From: Candidatus Dactylopiibacterium carminicum
GTDB lineage: Bacteria > Pseudomonadota > Gammaproteobacteria > Burkholderiales > Rhodocyclaceae
DNA: 64,000 bases
Direction of reading: 5' to 3'
Assembly (NCBI RefSeq): GCF_014736495.1
Contig: NZ_MDUX01000008.1
Location: 1-64,000, forward strand
Shown: positions 33,540 through 43,001 of the stretch, one piece after another
Numbering within the stretch: position 1 is the stretch's first letter
Layout of the letters: every line of letters starts with the position of its first letter
Position numbers and translations under genes: made by a program
Notes under the pieces: model-generated
What the model was told of the DNA's origin: nothing
Database searches by the model: none
The model's input: the letters and a program-made list of their open reading frames with translations, nothing else

Positions 33540-33899
33540 TCATCCTTTTCCTTCGACGCGTTCGTGCAGGAGTGCCCAGAGCCGCTCCAGCACCGCTTCA
33601 CGCTGTTGCACCCATTCGTGGTTCCAGACCCGGAATACGCGGTAGCCCTCGGCCTGCAGCCAGGCGTCGCGGCGGGCGTCATAGGCGTGGGCTTCCGTAT
33701 GCTGGCCGCCGTCCAGCTCCACGATGAGCCGGGCGTGCAGGCAGGTGAAGTCCGCGATGTAGGGGCCGATCACTTGCTGGCGACGGAACTTGAAGCCGGC
33801 AAAACGATGCGCCCGGATCGCCTGCCAGAAGCTCTGCTCGAAGGGCGTGGCCGTTGCGCGCAGCGTGCGGGCGCGATCGCGCATGGATTCGTCGATCAT
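33540..33899 (-). CDS. DUF559 (Vsr-like fold) endonuclease-domain protein
   Basis: A 119-residue single-domain protein: RARTLRATATPFEQSFWQAI, HRFAGFKFRRQQVIGPYIAD and FTCLHARLIVELDGGQHTEA, with the nuclease-type FRRQ..IG.YIVDF and ELDG..H motifs, then DAWLQAEGYRVFRVWNHEV-like WNHEW. DUF559 shares the very-short-patch-repair fold and is presumed a nuclease; its natural substrate is unknown. It starts at ATG 33899, so the repeat-derived sequence upstream is excluded. The gene is bracketed by CTCTCCC-family palindromes 7 bp after its end and about 50 bp before its start. Confidence 0.88.
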   Translation of the reverse strand: MIDESMRDRARTLRATATPFEQSFWQAIRAHRFAGFKFRRQQVIGPYIADFTCLHARLIVELDGGQHTEAHAYDARRDAWLQAEGYRVFRVWNHEWVQQREAVLERLWALLHERVEGKG

Positions 33900-33949
33900 C
33901 CGGTGATGCTCCTTTGTTGTGATGCAAGGTTTGTGGGCTGGGAAAGACA

Positions 33950-34025
33950 CCCTCTCCCCCGGCCCCTCTCCCCTGAAGGGAGAGGGGAGTCCAAAGCCCC
34001 CCGTCCGGGGGGAGGGGGAGAGGGC
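33950..34025. repeat. CTCTCCC-family palindromic repeats between DUF559 gene and metR
   Basis: The same repeat family as at 33429: CCCCTCTCCC TGAA GGGAGAGGGG followed by CCCCCCGTCCGGGGGGAGGG, closed by GGGGGAGAGGG. It ends 10 bp before the metR stop and could also serve as a transcription terminator for metR. Confidence 0.85.
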
Positions 34026-34034
34026 TGGAGTCAC

Positions 34035-34931
34035 TCAGAGGATGCGATGCGCGCGTGCCAGTTCGACGAAGGCGTGCACGTAGTCGATGTCGGCGTCCGC
34101 TTCGCGGATGCCCAGGAAGATCTGCTTGGGAACGCCTTGCTGGCCCAGGCGCACGGCGGCGATGTCCAGCTTCTGCGCGTACTCTTCCACCAGCCAGCGG
34201 GGCAGTGCGGCCACGCCACGGCCGCTGGCGACCATCTGCAGCATGATGTCGGTGGTCTCGATCGGTTTGTGGCGCTTCGGTGCGATGCCGGCGGGGGTGA
34301 GGAACTGGGTGTAGATGTCCAGCCGGTCGATGGCGACCGGATAGGTGATCAGGACTTCGCCGGAGAGCTGCCGGGGCTCGGCCCAGGGCGCGTCGCGCAA
34401 GGGGTGTTGCGGCCCCACTACCAGCACCTGTTCGTAATCGAACACCGGCTCGAAATGCAGGCCGCTGCGATACAGGGGATCGGGCGTCACCAGCATGTCG
34501 ATCTCGTAGCCGAACAGCGCGCCGATGCCGCCGAACTGGAATTTCTGCTTCACGTCCACATCCACGTCCAGCCACGCGGCGAGATAGGGCGAGACGATCT
34601 TCAGCAGCCACTGGTAACACGGATGGCATTCCATGCCGATGCGCAGCGTGCCGCGCTCGCCCTGGGCGAACTGCTGGATGCGCTCTTCGGCCAGCGCAAG
34701 CTGCGGCAGGAGGCGGTTGGCCACCGCGAGCAGGTATTCGCCGGCCTGCGTGGGGCGCAGGCTGCGCCCCTCCCGATACCAGACGGGTACGCCGAGCTGA
34801 TCCTCGAGCTTGCGCACCGCGTGGCTCAGCGCGGATTGCGTGAGATGCAGCGTTTCAGCCGCTGCGGTGAGCGAGCCCTGTCGGTCGACCTCCCGCATGA
34901 TGGCCAGGTGGATGCGTTCAAGGATTGGCAT
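34035..34931 (-). CDS. metR: LysR-family methionine regulator MetR
   Basis: A 298-residue LysR-type activator. The N-terminal helix-turn-helix reads IMREVDRQGSLTAAAETLHL, TQSALSHAVRKLEDQLGVPV, and the effector domain includes LRIGMECHPCYQWLLKI, the MetR hallmark, and ALPRWLVEEYAQ. MetR senses homocysteine and activates metE and often glyA and metH. It is divergent from metE and lies near glyA, which fits that regulon. The start at 34931 leaves the MetR box free upstream; a start at 34961 would place the box inside the gene. Confidence 0.93.
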   Translation of the reverse strand: MPILERIHLAIMREVDRQGSLTAAAETLHLTQSALSHAVRKLEDQLGVPVWYREGRSLRPTQAGEYLLAVANRLLPQLALAEERIQQFAQGERGTLRIGMECHPCYQWLLKIVSPYLAAWLDVDVDVKQKFQFGGIGALFGYEIDMLVTPDPLYRSGLHFEPVFDYEQVLVVGPQHPLRDAPWAEPRQLSGEVLITYPVAIDRLDIYTQFLTPAGIAPKRHKPIETTDIMLQMVASGRGVAALPRWLVEEYAQKLDIAAVRLGQQGVPKQIFLGIREADADIDYVHAFVELARAHRIL

Positions 34932-34947
34932 GAGAACATGTTTTGTG

Positions 34948-34960
34948 TGAATGAATTTCA
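34948..34960. promoter_or_regulatory. MetR box between metR and metE
   Basis: TGAATGAATTTCA matches TGAA-N5-TTCA, the MetR operator. It lies 17 bp from the metR start and 84 bp from the metE start. The adjoining ATTCATGAAT palindrome near 34988-34997 may be a second half-site. Confidence 0.7.
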
Positions 34961-35043
34961 TTGAATCATAAGATAAAACTATTTTTATTCATGAATCGAT
35001 GATTTTACGATCCTGCCATTCCCCACCACATCTGGCAACGATC

Positions 35044-37338
35044 ATGGCAATCACACACAACCTGGGTTTCCCCCGCATCGGCGCGAAACGGGAACTGAAG
35101 TTCGCGCTGGAGTCGTACTGGAAAGGGCAGTCTTCGCGTGAGGCACTGCAGGCGCTGGGCGCTGCACTGCGTCAGCGGCACTGGCAGGATCAGGCCGCGC
35201 TGGATCTCGCGCCGGTCGGCGACTTCGCGTTCTACGATCAGGTGCTGGACATGAGTTTCACGCTGGGCAACCTGCCCGAGCGCGTGCAGGGTTTTCACGG
35301 CGATGCGCTGGACAACTATTTCCGCGTCGCCCGGGGGCGCTCCGCGCAGTCCGCCGAGGTGCACGCGGATTGCTGCGGTGGCGTCGCGGCGGGCGAGATG
35401 ACCAAGTGGTTCGACACCAACTACCACTACATCGTCCCCGAATTCACCGCCGCCACCGGGTTCAGTCTGGATGCCTCGCGCCTGCTGGCGCAACTGGCCG
35501 AAGCGCGCGCCACGGGCGTGAAGGCCAAGCCGGTGATCATCGGCCCGGTGACCTATCTGGCGCTGGGCAAGGCCAAGGATGGCTCCGACAAGCTGGCATT
35601 GCTGCCCCGCCTGCTGCCGGCCTATGCGGCCCTGTTGAACGCGCTGGCCGACCAGGGCGTGGAGTGGGTGCAGATCGACGAGCCCATTCTGGTCACCGAG
35701 CTGGACGCCGACTGGAAGCATGCCTTCAGCACGGCCTACCATCAGCTCAAGAGTTGCCGCGTGAAGCTGCTGCTCGCCACCTACTTCGGCCAGTTGCGCG
35801 AGAACCTGGAATGGGCCGTGAAGTTGCCCACGGCCGGCTTCCATCTGGATGCCGTGAATGCGCAGGATGAAGTGCTGCCCGCGCTGAACCATCTGGCCAG
35901 CCACAAGGTGCTGTCGCTGGGCGTGATCAACGGCCGCAACATCTGGAAGACCGATCTGGACGCCGTGCTGAGCTGGCTGCAGCCCGTGGCCGAGCGGCTG
36001 GGCGAACGCCTGTGGGTCGCGCCTTCCTGCTCGCTGCTGCACGTGCCGGTGGATCTGGCGAGCGAAGAGCGGCTGGATGGCGAGATCAGATCCTGGCTGG
36101 CGTTCGCCCGGCAGAAACTGGATGAGCTGACGGTGCTCGCCACCGCCTTGAATCAGGGGCGCGAAGCCGTGGCGGCCGAGCTGGAGGCCAACCGGGCAGC
36201 CTGCGCCTCGCGCCGCGACTCGCCCCGGGTGCACAACCCGGCAGTGAAGGCCGCACTGGCGGGAATCGACGCGCGGCTTGGCCAGCGCAAGCGCCCCTAT
36301 GCCGAGCGCGCCGCCAGGCAGGCCGCGTTGCTGAAGCTGCCGCAGTTTCCGACCACCACCATCGGCTCCTTCCCGCAGACGGCCGAGATCCGCCAGGCGC
36401 GCAGCCAGTTCAAGGCCGGCGAGATCGACGAGGCGGGCTACAGGGCAGCCATGCAGGCGGAAATTGCCCGCAGCGTGCGCGAGCAGGAAGCGCTGGGGTT
36501 GGACGTCCTCGTGCATGGCGAGGCCGAGCGCAACGACATGGTCGAGTATTTCGGCGAGCAGCTCGAAGGCTACGCCTTCAGCCAGTTCGGCTGGGTGCAG
36601 GCCTACGGTTCGCGCTGCGTGAAGCCGCCCATCCTGTTCGGTGACATCAGCCGCCCGCGCGCGATGACGGTCGAATGGATCCGGTACGCACAGTCGCTCA
36701 CGAGCAAGCCGATGAAGGGCATGCTCACCGGCCCGGTCACGATCCTCAACTGGTCCTTCGTGCGCGACGATCAGCCGCGCTACTTCACCTGCTACCAGCT
36801 CGCCCTGGCCTTGCGCGAGGAAGTGCTGGACCTCGAGCGCGCCGGCGTGCGGGTGATCCAGATCGACGAGGCTGCGCTGCGTGAAGGCCTGCCGTTGCGC
36901 CGTACGCAATGGCCGACCTATCTGGAGTGGGCGGTGGAATCCTTCCGCATCACCGCCAACGGCGTGGCCGACGAAACGCAGATCCACACCCACATGTGCT
37001 ACTCGGAGTTCAACGACATCATCGCCTCGATCGCTGACATGGATGCCGATGTGATCACCATCGAAACCTCGCGTTCTGACATGGAGCTGCTCGACGCCTT
37101 CGAGCACTTCAACTATCCGAACGAGATCGGCCCGGGCGTGTATGACATCCACTCGCCCAACATCCCGAGCGAGGCGCACATCGTGCAGCTCATGCAGAAG
37201 GCCGCCGAGCGCATTCCGGCCGGGCGTCTGTGGGTGAATCCCGACTGCGGCCTGAAGACGCGGCAATGGAGCGAAGTGATTCCAGCGTTGACCCACATGG
37301 TGGCCGCGGCGAAGACCCTGCGCGCCACGCTCGCCTGA
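35044..37338 (+). CDS. metE: Cobalamin-independent methionine synthase MetE
   Basis: A 764-residue enzyme that transfers a methyl group from 5-methyltetrahydropteroyltri-glutamate to homocysteine. Features are [20 protein letters not shown] at the N-terminus, [20 protein letters not shown] at the start of the C-terminal barrel, and zinc/homocysteine residues in [12 protein letters not shown] and [10 protein letters not shown]. The length is close to the E. coli enzyme. The ATG at 35044 fits the family N-terminus. No cobalamin riboswitch is seen in the 112-bp leader; control is probably by MetR. Confidence 0.96.
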   Translation: MAITHNLGFPRIGAKRELKFALESYWKGQSSREALQALGAALRQRHWQDQAALDLAPVGDFAFYDQVLDMSFTLGNLPERVQGFHGDALDNYFRVARGRSAQSAEVHADCCGGVAAGEMTKWFDTNYHYIVPEFTAATGFSLDASRLLAQLAEARATGVKAKPVIIGPVTYLALGKAKDGSDKLALLPRLLPAYAALLNALADQGVEWVQIDEPILVTELDADWKHAFSTAYHQLKSCRVKLLLATYFGQLRENLEWAVKLPTAGFHLDAVNAQDEVLPALNHLASHKVLSLGVINGRNIWKTDLDAVLSWLQPVAERLGERLWVAPSCSLLHVPVDLASEERLDGEIRSWLAFARQKLDELTVLATALNQGREAVAAELEANRAACASRRDSPRVHNPAVKAALAGIDARLGQRKRPYAERAARQAALLKLPQFPTTTIGSFPQTAEIRQARSQFKAGEIDEAGYRAAMQAEIARSVREQEALGLDVLVHGEAERNDMVEYFGEQLEGYAFSQFGWVQAYGSRCVKPPILFGDISRPRAMTVEWIRYAQSLTSKPMKGMLTGPVTILNWSFVRDDQPRYFTCYQLALALREEVLDLERAGVRVIQIDEAALREGLPLRRTQWPTYLEWAVESFRITANGVADETQIHTHMCYSEFNDIIASIADMDADVITIETSRSDMELLDAFEHFNYPNEIGPGVYDIHSPNIPSEAHIVQLMQKAAERIPAGRLWVNPDCGLKTRQWSEVIPALTHMVAAAKTLRATLA

Positions 37339-37404
37339 CTCTGCGCCATTTCCCGTTCCACCCGTCCCGGCCTTGTGCCGGGGCATCCGTTCGAGAGGTT
37401 CCCG

Positions 37405-38652
37405 ATGTTTGAACGCAACCGCCACACCGTCGAGCAGATCGATCCCGAGATCTTCGCCGCCATCCGGCAGGAGGATCGGCGCCAGGAAGAGCATATCGAG
37501 CTGATCGCCTCCGAGAACTACACCTCGCCGGCCGTGATGGCCGTGCAGGGCTCGCAGCTCACCAACAAGTACGCCGAAGGCTACCCCGGCAAGCGCTATT
37601 ACGGCGGCTGCGAGCATGTCGACGTCGTCGAGCAACTGGCCATCGACCGCGTGAAGGAACTCTTCGGCGCCGAGGCCGCCAACGTGCAGCCCAACTCCGG
37701 CTCGCAGGCCAACCAGGGCGTGTTCTTCGCCACGCTCGAACCGGGCGACACCATCATGGGCATGAACCTCGCCGAAGGCGGCCACCTCACACACGGCATA
37801 GCGCTCAACATGAGCGGCAAATGGTTCAAGGTGGTGAGCTACGGCCTCGACGCGCAGGAAGATATCGATTACGCCGCGCTCGAAGCGAAGGCGCGCGAAC
37901 ACCGGCCGAAGCTCATCATCGCCGGCGCCTCGGCCTTCGCCCTGCGCATCGACTTTGAACGCATCGCGCGTCTGGCGAAGGAGATCGGCGCGTACTTCAT
38001 GGTCGACATGGCGCATTACGCCGGCCTCATTGCGGCGGGCGTCTATCCCAATCCGGTGCCGCACGCCGACTTCGTCACCACCACCACGCACAAGAGCCTG
38101 CGCGGTCCGCGCGGTGGCGTGATCCTCATGAAGGCCGAGCACGAGAAGGCCATCAACTCGGCGATCTTTCCCGGCATCCAGGGCGGCCCGTTAATGCACG
38201 TGATTGCCGGCAAGGCCGTGGCCTTCAAGGAGGCGATGACGCCCGATTTCCGGCGCTATCAGCAGCAAGTGGTGAAGAATGCCGCCGCGCTGGCGGAAAC
38301 GCTGATCGCACGTGGCCTGCGTATCGTCTCCGGCCGTACGGAAAGCCACGTCATGCTGGTCGACCTGCGTCCCAAAGGCCTCACCGGCAAGGAGGCGGAA
38401 CGCCTGCTGGGCCTCGCGCACATCACGGTCAACAAGAACGCCATCCCGAACGATCCCGAAAAGCCCTTCGTGACCGCCGGCATCCGCCTTGGCACGCCCG
38501 CCATGACGACACGCGGCTTTGGCGAAGAAGAAGCCCGCGCGGTTGGCCACCTGATCGCGGACGTGCTGGATAATCCTGCCGACGAAGGCCGCATTGCCGA
38601 AGTTCGCGCCCGCGTGCAGGTGCTCACCCGGCGTTTTCCGGTCTATCTTTGA
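37405..38652 (+). CDS. glyA: Serine hydroxymethyltransferase GlyA
   Basis: A 415-residue PLP enzyme that interconverts serine and glycine and makes 5,10-methylene-tetrahydrofolate, which feeds the MetE methyl donor. It shows [40 protein letters not shown], the PLP Lys in [15 protein letters not shown] and [18 protein letters not shown]. The ATG follows GAGAGG. It lies 66 bp after metE, consistent with co-regulation by MetR. Confidence 0.97.
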   Translation: MFERNRHTVEQIDPEIFAAIRQEDRRQEEHIELIASENYTSPAVMAVQGSQLTNKYAEGYPGKRYYGGCEHVDVVEQLAIDRVKELFGAEAANVQPNSGSQANQGVFFATLEPGDTIMGMNLAEGGHLTHGIALNMSGKWFKVVSYGLDAQEDIDYAALEAKAREHRPKLIIAGASAFALRIDFERIARLAKEIGAYFMVDMAHYAGLIAAGVYPNPVPHADFVTTTTHKSLRGPRGGVILMKAEHEKAINSAIFPGIQGGPLMHVIAGKAVAFKEAMTPDFRRYQQQVVKNAAALAETLIARGLRIVSGRTESHVMLVDLRPKGLTGKEAERLLGLAHITVNKNAIPNDPEKPFVTAGIRLGTPAMTTRGFGEEEARAVGHLIADVLDNPADEGRIAEVRARVQVLTRRFPVYL

Positions 38653-39080
38653 GTGCTTGGCAGTGATGATTGGGGCCTTTTGCCCTCTCCCCTTGAGGGA
38701 GAGGGTGGCCCGCAGGGCCGGGAGAGGGGGTCGTTCAATCCGTGCTCTTTTTGGTCGATCGGGGCTGTACCGTCACCCTCATCCGGCCCGAAGGCCACCT
38801 TCTCCCCTCAAGGGAGAAGGAATGGTTGCGGCGTGCTTGCTAGACTCCTCGGGGGCCGGAGCCATTTCCGGTCGCGATACCTGCCTTTTCCCTCTCCCCC
38901 TGAGGGAGAGGGTGGCCCGCAGGGCCGGGAGAGGGGGTTGTGCAATCCGTGCGCTTCTTTGTTGATCGGGCCTGTATCGTCGTCACCCTCGTCCGGTCTG
39001 GCGGCCGCCTTCTCTTCACAAGGGCGAAGGAACTGCCGTGATCGGCAGGGCCTTGCATCTTTTATCTGGGAGCATCCGAT
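38653..39080. repeat. Glya-folB intergenic region: duplicated composite CTCTCCC-family element
   Basis: 428 bp without a gene, filled by two copies of a composite element of about 140 bp. Each copy has a GC-rich palindrome (38683-38730 and 38890-38938, CCCTCTCCCC...GGAGAGGG), a spacer containing CAATCCGTGC and a GATCGGG-CTGTA stretch, and a second palindrome (38773-38820 and 38981-39030, CACCCTC-TCCGG...AAGGGAGAAGG type). The spacers are clearly homologous, so the whole unit was duplicated. It ends near the folB start. Confidence 0.8.
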
Positions 39081-39455
39081 TTGGAATTCCTCAATCGGCG
39101 GATCCATATCCGCGAATTCAGTCTGCCCGTTTCCATCGGCTTCTACGAAGCGGAAAAGCTGCGCCCCCAGCGCGTGCTGATCGATGTCGATCTGCTCCTC
39201 GCGCCTTTGCGCGGAGCGATGCCCGACGATGTGCGCGCCACCGTGAACTACGATCTGATCCATCAGGCGATTCCGCCGCTGGTCGCCGGCCGCCACTTCG
39301 ACCTGCAGGAAACCCTGTGTCACGAGATCCTGAGCCTGTGCGCCGGCCTGAAGGGCGTCACGGGCGCGCGCGTCTGGGTGCGCAAGCCCGATATCTATGC
39401 GGACTGCGAGAGCGCGGGCTATTCGGCAGAGATCGTCGTGCCGGATGCTGTCTAG
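39081..39455 (+). CDS. folB: Dihydroneopterin aldolase FolB
   Basis: A 124-residue enzyme of folate synthesis. It has LNRRIHIREFSLPVSIGFYEAE with the substrate-site Tyr and Glu, PQRVLIDVDLLL, TVNYDLIHQAI and HFDLQETLCHEILSLC. It starts with TTG at 39081, 8 nt after GGGAG; no ATG fits. Its position 3' of glyA links folate supply with serine/glycine one-carbon metabolism, although the repeat block between them argues against a single operon. Confidence 0.9.
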   Translation: MEFLNRRIHIREFSLPVSIGFYEAEKLRPQRVLIDVDLLLAPLRGAMPDDVRATVNYDLIHQAIPPLVAGRHFDLQETLCHEILSLCAGLKGVTGARVWVRKPDIYADCESAGYSAEIVVPDAV

Positions 39456-39490
39456 CCATCTTGTCCTTCCCCCTGCATGGCAGGGGCGCG

Positions 39491-39507
39491 TACGCAGTTT
39501 GACGTAT
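39491..39507 (+). promoter_or_regulatory. Candidate operator upstream of the NCS1-kinase gene
   Basis: TACGCAGTTTGACGTAT shares 14 of 17 bases with a motif upstream of urtA (49366-49382); only the central three differ. It ends 53 bp before the NCS1-kinase ATG. The half-sites TACG and CGTA are inverted, as expected for a dimeric LuxR-type regulator. Confidence 0.5.
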
Positions 39508-39560
39508 CCGGGGCCGGAACGCTTGCGCCCGCAGGCACTAGCCCTGCATGCTCCGCGCGC

Positions 39561-42500
39561 ATGAACCCGCACGATACCGACCCCTCCCTGGCGCCAGCCG
39601 ATGGCGATGCCGTGCAGCGCGTGGTCAAAGTGCGGCGCGACTACAACAGCTGGGTCGCCAGCGAGAGCATCGAGGATTACGCGCTGCGCTACACGCCGCA
39701 GCGTTTCCGCCAGCGCTCGCCCTGGCAGGTCGCCAATACCGCCTTCGGTGCGGCCGCCTTCCTCATCCTGGAGGCCGTGGGCGCCGCGTTGCTGGTGAGC
39801 CACGGTTTCACCAACGCCGCGCTGGCGATCCTCGCTACCGGCGTGATCATCTTCCTGTGCGGCACGCCGATCAGCCTGTATGCCGCCCGCCACGGGCTGG
39901 ACATGGACCTGCTCACGCGCGGCGCCGGTTTCGGCTACATCGGCTCCACCATCACCTCGCTGATCTACGCCTGCTTCACCTTCATCTTCTTCGCGCTCGA
40001 AGCGGCGGTGATGGCCTATGCGCTGGAGCTGGCCTTCGACATCCCGCCAGCCTGGGGCTATCTGCTCTGCGCGCTGGTGGTGATCCCGCTGGTGACGCAC
40101 GGCATCACCACCATCAGCCGGCTGCAGGCGATCACCCAGCCGGTGTGGCTGATCCTGCTGGCGCTGCCCTTCATCTTCGTGCTGTGGCAGAACCCCGGCG
40201 TGCTCGGCGATCTGGCCGCCTATGCCGGGGCCGACGGGCAGGCTGGCGGCTTCGACCTCAAGCGCTTCGGCGCCGCGCTCGCGGTGGGCATCGCGCTGAT
40301 CACGCAGATGGGCGAACAGGCGGATTACCTGCGCTTCATGCCGGTGCGCACCGAGGCCAACCGGCGCAGCTGGCTGCCGGCCGTGCTGTTGGGCGGGCCG
40401 GGATGGGTGGTGATGGGCGTGGCAAAGATGCTCGGCGGCTGCCTGCTGGCCTATCTGGCGATCAGCCACGCGGTGCCGGTGGATCGCGCGGTCGATCCGA
40501 ACCAGATGTACCTGATCGGCTTCGAGGCGGTGTTCGCGCATCCGGGCGTGGCGGTGGCCGTGACGGCGCTGTTCGTCATCATTTCCCAGCTCAAGATCAA
40601 CGTTACCAACGCCTATGCGGGCTCGCTGGCGTGGAGCAACTTCTTCGCCCGCCTCACCCACAGCCATCCCGGGCGTGTGGTGTGGATGCTGTTCAACATC
40701 GCCATCGCCCTGATGCTCATGGAGCTGAACGTGTTCCAGGCGCTGGAGGCCGTGCTGGGGCTGTATTCCAACATCGCCATCGCCTGGCTGGTGGCGGTGG
40801 TGGCGGATCTGGTGATCAACAAGCCGCTGGGCCTGTCGCCACCGGGCATCGAATTCCGCCGCGCCTATCTCTATGACGTGAATCCGGTGGGGGTTGGCGC
40901 CATGCTGATCGCCTCCACGCTTTCCGTGCTGGCCTATCTGGGCGTTTTCGGTGCGCTGGCTCAGGCCTGTACCACCTTCATCGCCATCGGCACGGCGCTG
41001 GTCGCCGCGCCGCTGATCGCCTGGGCCACGCGCGGGCGTTTCTATCTGGCACGTCCGGCCGAGTCCTGCGGCAGCCGATGCGGCATCACCGCGGGCGCAC
41101 CGCCCCGCGTGCAGCGCTGCGTGGTCTGCGAGCGAGAGTATGAAAGCGAGGACATGGCGCATTGCCCGGCCTACCAGGGCACGATCTGCTCGCTGTGCTG
41201 CTCGCTGGATGCGCGCTGCCACGATCTGTGCAAGCCCGACGCACGCCTGGGCATGCAGTGGCAGGCACTGCTGCGCAAATGGCTGCCGCGCGCGGCATGG
41301 CCTTACATCGACAGCGGCCTGAGCCATTACCTGCTGCTGATGGGCGCCGTGATCGCCGGGCTGACCACGCTGCTCGGCGTGATCTACGCGCAGCAGAGCC
41401 AGCATCTGCCGGATCCGGCCCTGCTGCCGGCGTTGCGCACCGGCTTTTTCCAGCTCTACTGCATGTTGCTGCTGGTGGCCGGCATCATGGCCTGGTGGCT
41501 GGTACTCACGCACAAGAGCCGGCAGGTGGCGCAGGAGGAATCCAACCGCCAGACGCATCTGCTGATGCGCGAGATCGCCTCCCACCAGCGCACCGACCAG
41601 GCGCTGCAGCAGGCCAAGCAGGCAGCCGATGCCGCCAATCAGGCGAAGAGCCGCTACATCACCACGGTGAGCCACGAACTGCGCACGCCGCTGAACTCCA
41701 TCCTCGGCTACGCGCAGATCCTCGATGGCGACCCCACCATCCCGGCGCATCGCCAGCAGGCCGTCAGCGTGATCCGGCGCAGCGGCGACCACCTGCTGTC
41801 GCTGATCGAAGGCACGCTGGACATCGCCCGCATCGAAAGCGGCAAGCTCACGCTGGACATCCGTGCCATCGACTTCGCCGGTCTGCTCGATCAGTTGGTG
41901 CACATGTTCGCGCTGCAGGCGCACAACAAGGGTATCGGTTTCGAATTCAGCTGCCAGGGTGAGCGGCCGCTGGCGGTGCGCGCCGACGAGAAGCGGCTGC
42001 GCCAGATCCTCATCAACCTGCTCGGCAACGCGGTGAAATTCACGCGGCGCGGCGGAGTGCAATTCCGCCTGCGCTACGCGCGCGACATGGCCACCTTCGA
42101 GATCGAGGACAGCGGCCCCGGCATCTCGGCCGCCGAGCTGGAGCGCGTCTTCGAACCCTTTTCGCGCGGCGAGGCTGCCAGTGCGGGCAGCAGTGGCGGC
42201 ACCGGGCTGGGGCTGACCATCGCGCGCATGCTGGCCGACCTGATGGGCGGCGAGCTCACCGTGCGCAGCACACCGGGGCAGGGCAGCTGCTTCACGCTGC
42301 GTCTGTTCCTGCCCCAGGTGGCTGCCGCGCAGGCCAGCCAGGCGCTGCCACAGCGCCGCTACAGCGGCTATCGCGGCGCGCGCCGGCGCATCCTGGTGGT
42401 CGACAACGAAGCCGTGGATCGCGAACTGCTGGTCAGCGCCCTGGCGCCGCTGGGCTTTGTGCTCGATCAGGCCGCCTCCGGGCTCGAATGTCTGGAAGTG

Positions 42501-43001
42501 CTGCCGCGCTTTGCGCCGGATCTGGTGTTCATGGATCTGGCCATGCCCGGCATCGATGGCTGGGAGACCATCCGCCGTATCCGTGCCGGGGGTGCGAATG
42601 CCGGCCTGCCGATCGCCATCATCTCCGCCAATGCCTTCGACAAGGGGCTGGATAACGATGTCGGCATTCCCTCGGAGGATTTCTTCCTCAAGCCCGTGCG
42701 CCTGCCCGAGCTGCTGGACTGGATCGGCCGCCGCCTGAAGCTCGAATGGCTGGAGGAAGCTCCGGCGATACATCTGGCGCCATCGTCCGTACCGGCGGGT
42801 CTGCCGCCACGCTCGCAGCTCGAAGCACTCGCGCGCCAGCTCGGTCTGGGGTACGTTCGCGGCGTGCAGGCGGCGCTGGATGCCATCGCCGCCGACGCCA
42901 CCCATGCCGATTACGTCGCGCCGCTGCGCGAACAGCTCGCCCGCTTCGAACTGGATGCGCTGCAGGAACGCGTGAAAAGGGATCTGGATGCAAGCGCTTG
43001 A
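39561..43001 (+). CDS. NCS1-type transporter fused to a hybrid histidine kinase
   Basis: A 1146-residue inner-membrane protein. Residues about 30-490 form an NCS1 (cytosine/allantoin-type) permease with about 12 helices (SPWQVANTAFGAAAFLILEA, RGAGFGYIGSTITSLIYACF, FRRAYLYDVNPVGVGAML). A cysteine-rich segment follows (CVVCEREYESEDMAHC, ICSLCCSLDARCHDLC, about 515-560), then two helices, HisKA (TVSHELRTPLNSILGYAQIL, His near 704), HATPase (NLLGNAVKFTRRGG, EDSGPGISA, GGTGLGLTIARML) and a receiver (RRILVVDNE, LVFMDLAMPGIDG). A response regulator gene overlaps its 3' end. The likely ligand is a nucleobase-like or urea-related nitrogen compound, inferred from the permease class and shared motif with urtA. 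Confidence 0.85.
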   Translation: MNPHDTDPSLAPADGDAVQRVVKVRRDYNSWVASESIEDYALRYTPQRFRQRSPWQVANTAFGAAAFLILEAVGAALLVSHGFTNAALAILATGVIIFLCGTPISLYAARHGLDMDLLTRGAGFGYIGSTITSLIYACFTFIFFALEAAVMAYALELAFDIPPAWGYLLCALVVIPLVTHGITTISRLQAITQPVWLILLALPFIFVLWQNPGVLGDLAAYAGADGQAGGFDLKRFGAALAVGIALITQMGEQADYLRFMPVRTEANRRSWLPAVLLGGPGWVVMGVAKMLGGCLLAYLAISHAVPVDRAVDPNQMYLIGFEAVFAHPGVAVAVTALFVIISQLKINVTNAYAGSLAWSNFFARLTHSHPGRVVWMLFNIAIALMLMELNVFQALEAVLGLYSNIAIAWLVAVVADLVINKPLGLSPPGIEFRRAYLYDVNPVGVGAMLIASTLSVLAYLGVFGALAQACTTFIAIGTALVAAPLIAWATRGRFYLARPAESCGSRCGITAGAPPRVQRCVVCEREYESEDMAHCPAYQGTICSLCCSLDARCHDLCKPDARLGMQWQALLRKWLPRAAWPYIDSGLSHYLLLMGAVIAGLTTLLGVIYAQQSQHLPDPALLPALRTGFFQLYCMLLLVAGIMAWWLVLTHKSRQVAQEESNRQTHLLMREIASHQRTDQALQQAKQAADAANQAKSRYITTVSHELRTPLNSILGYAQILDGDPTIPAHRQQAVSVIRRSGDHLLSLIEGTLDIARIESGKLTLDIRAIDFAGLLDQLVHMFALQAHNKGIGFEFSCQGERPLAVRADEKRLRQILINLLGNAVKFTRRGGVQFRLRYARDMATFEIEDSGPGISAAELERVFEPFSRGEAASAGSSGGTGLGLTIARMLADLMGGELTVRSTPGQGSCFTLRLFLPQVAAAQASQALPQRRYSGYRGARRRILVVDNEAVDRELLVSALAPLGFVLDQAASGLECLEVLPRFAPDLVFMDLAMPGIDGWETIRRIRAGGANAGLPIAIISANAFDKGLDNDVGIPSEDFFLKPVRLPELLDWIGRRLKLEWLEEAPAIHLAPSSVPAGLPPRSQLEALARQLGLGYVRGVQAALDAIAADATHADYVAPLREQLARFELDALQERVKRDLDASA

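Noticed and set aside
34962-35043. Cobalamin riboswitch before metE
   Set aside because: The leader is too short and shows no B12-box; a MetR box is present instead.
35005-38142. Very long open frame (about 1045 codons) antisense to metE and glyA
   Set aside because: It is a shadow of high-GC coding on the plus strand; MetE and GlyA have full family motifs and the antisense product is low-complexity and unlike any protein.
33429-39030. CRISPR array suspected from repeated CCTCTCCC units
   Set aside because: Units are palindromic, irregularly spaced and diverged, with homologous spacers and no cas genes; they are REP-like repeats.
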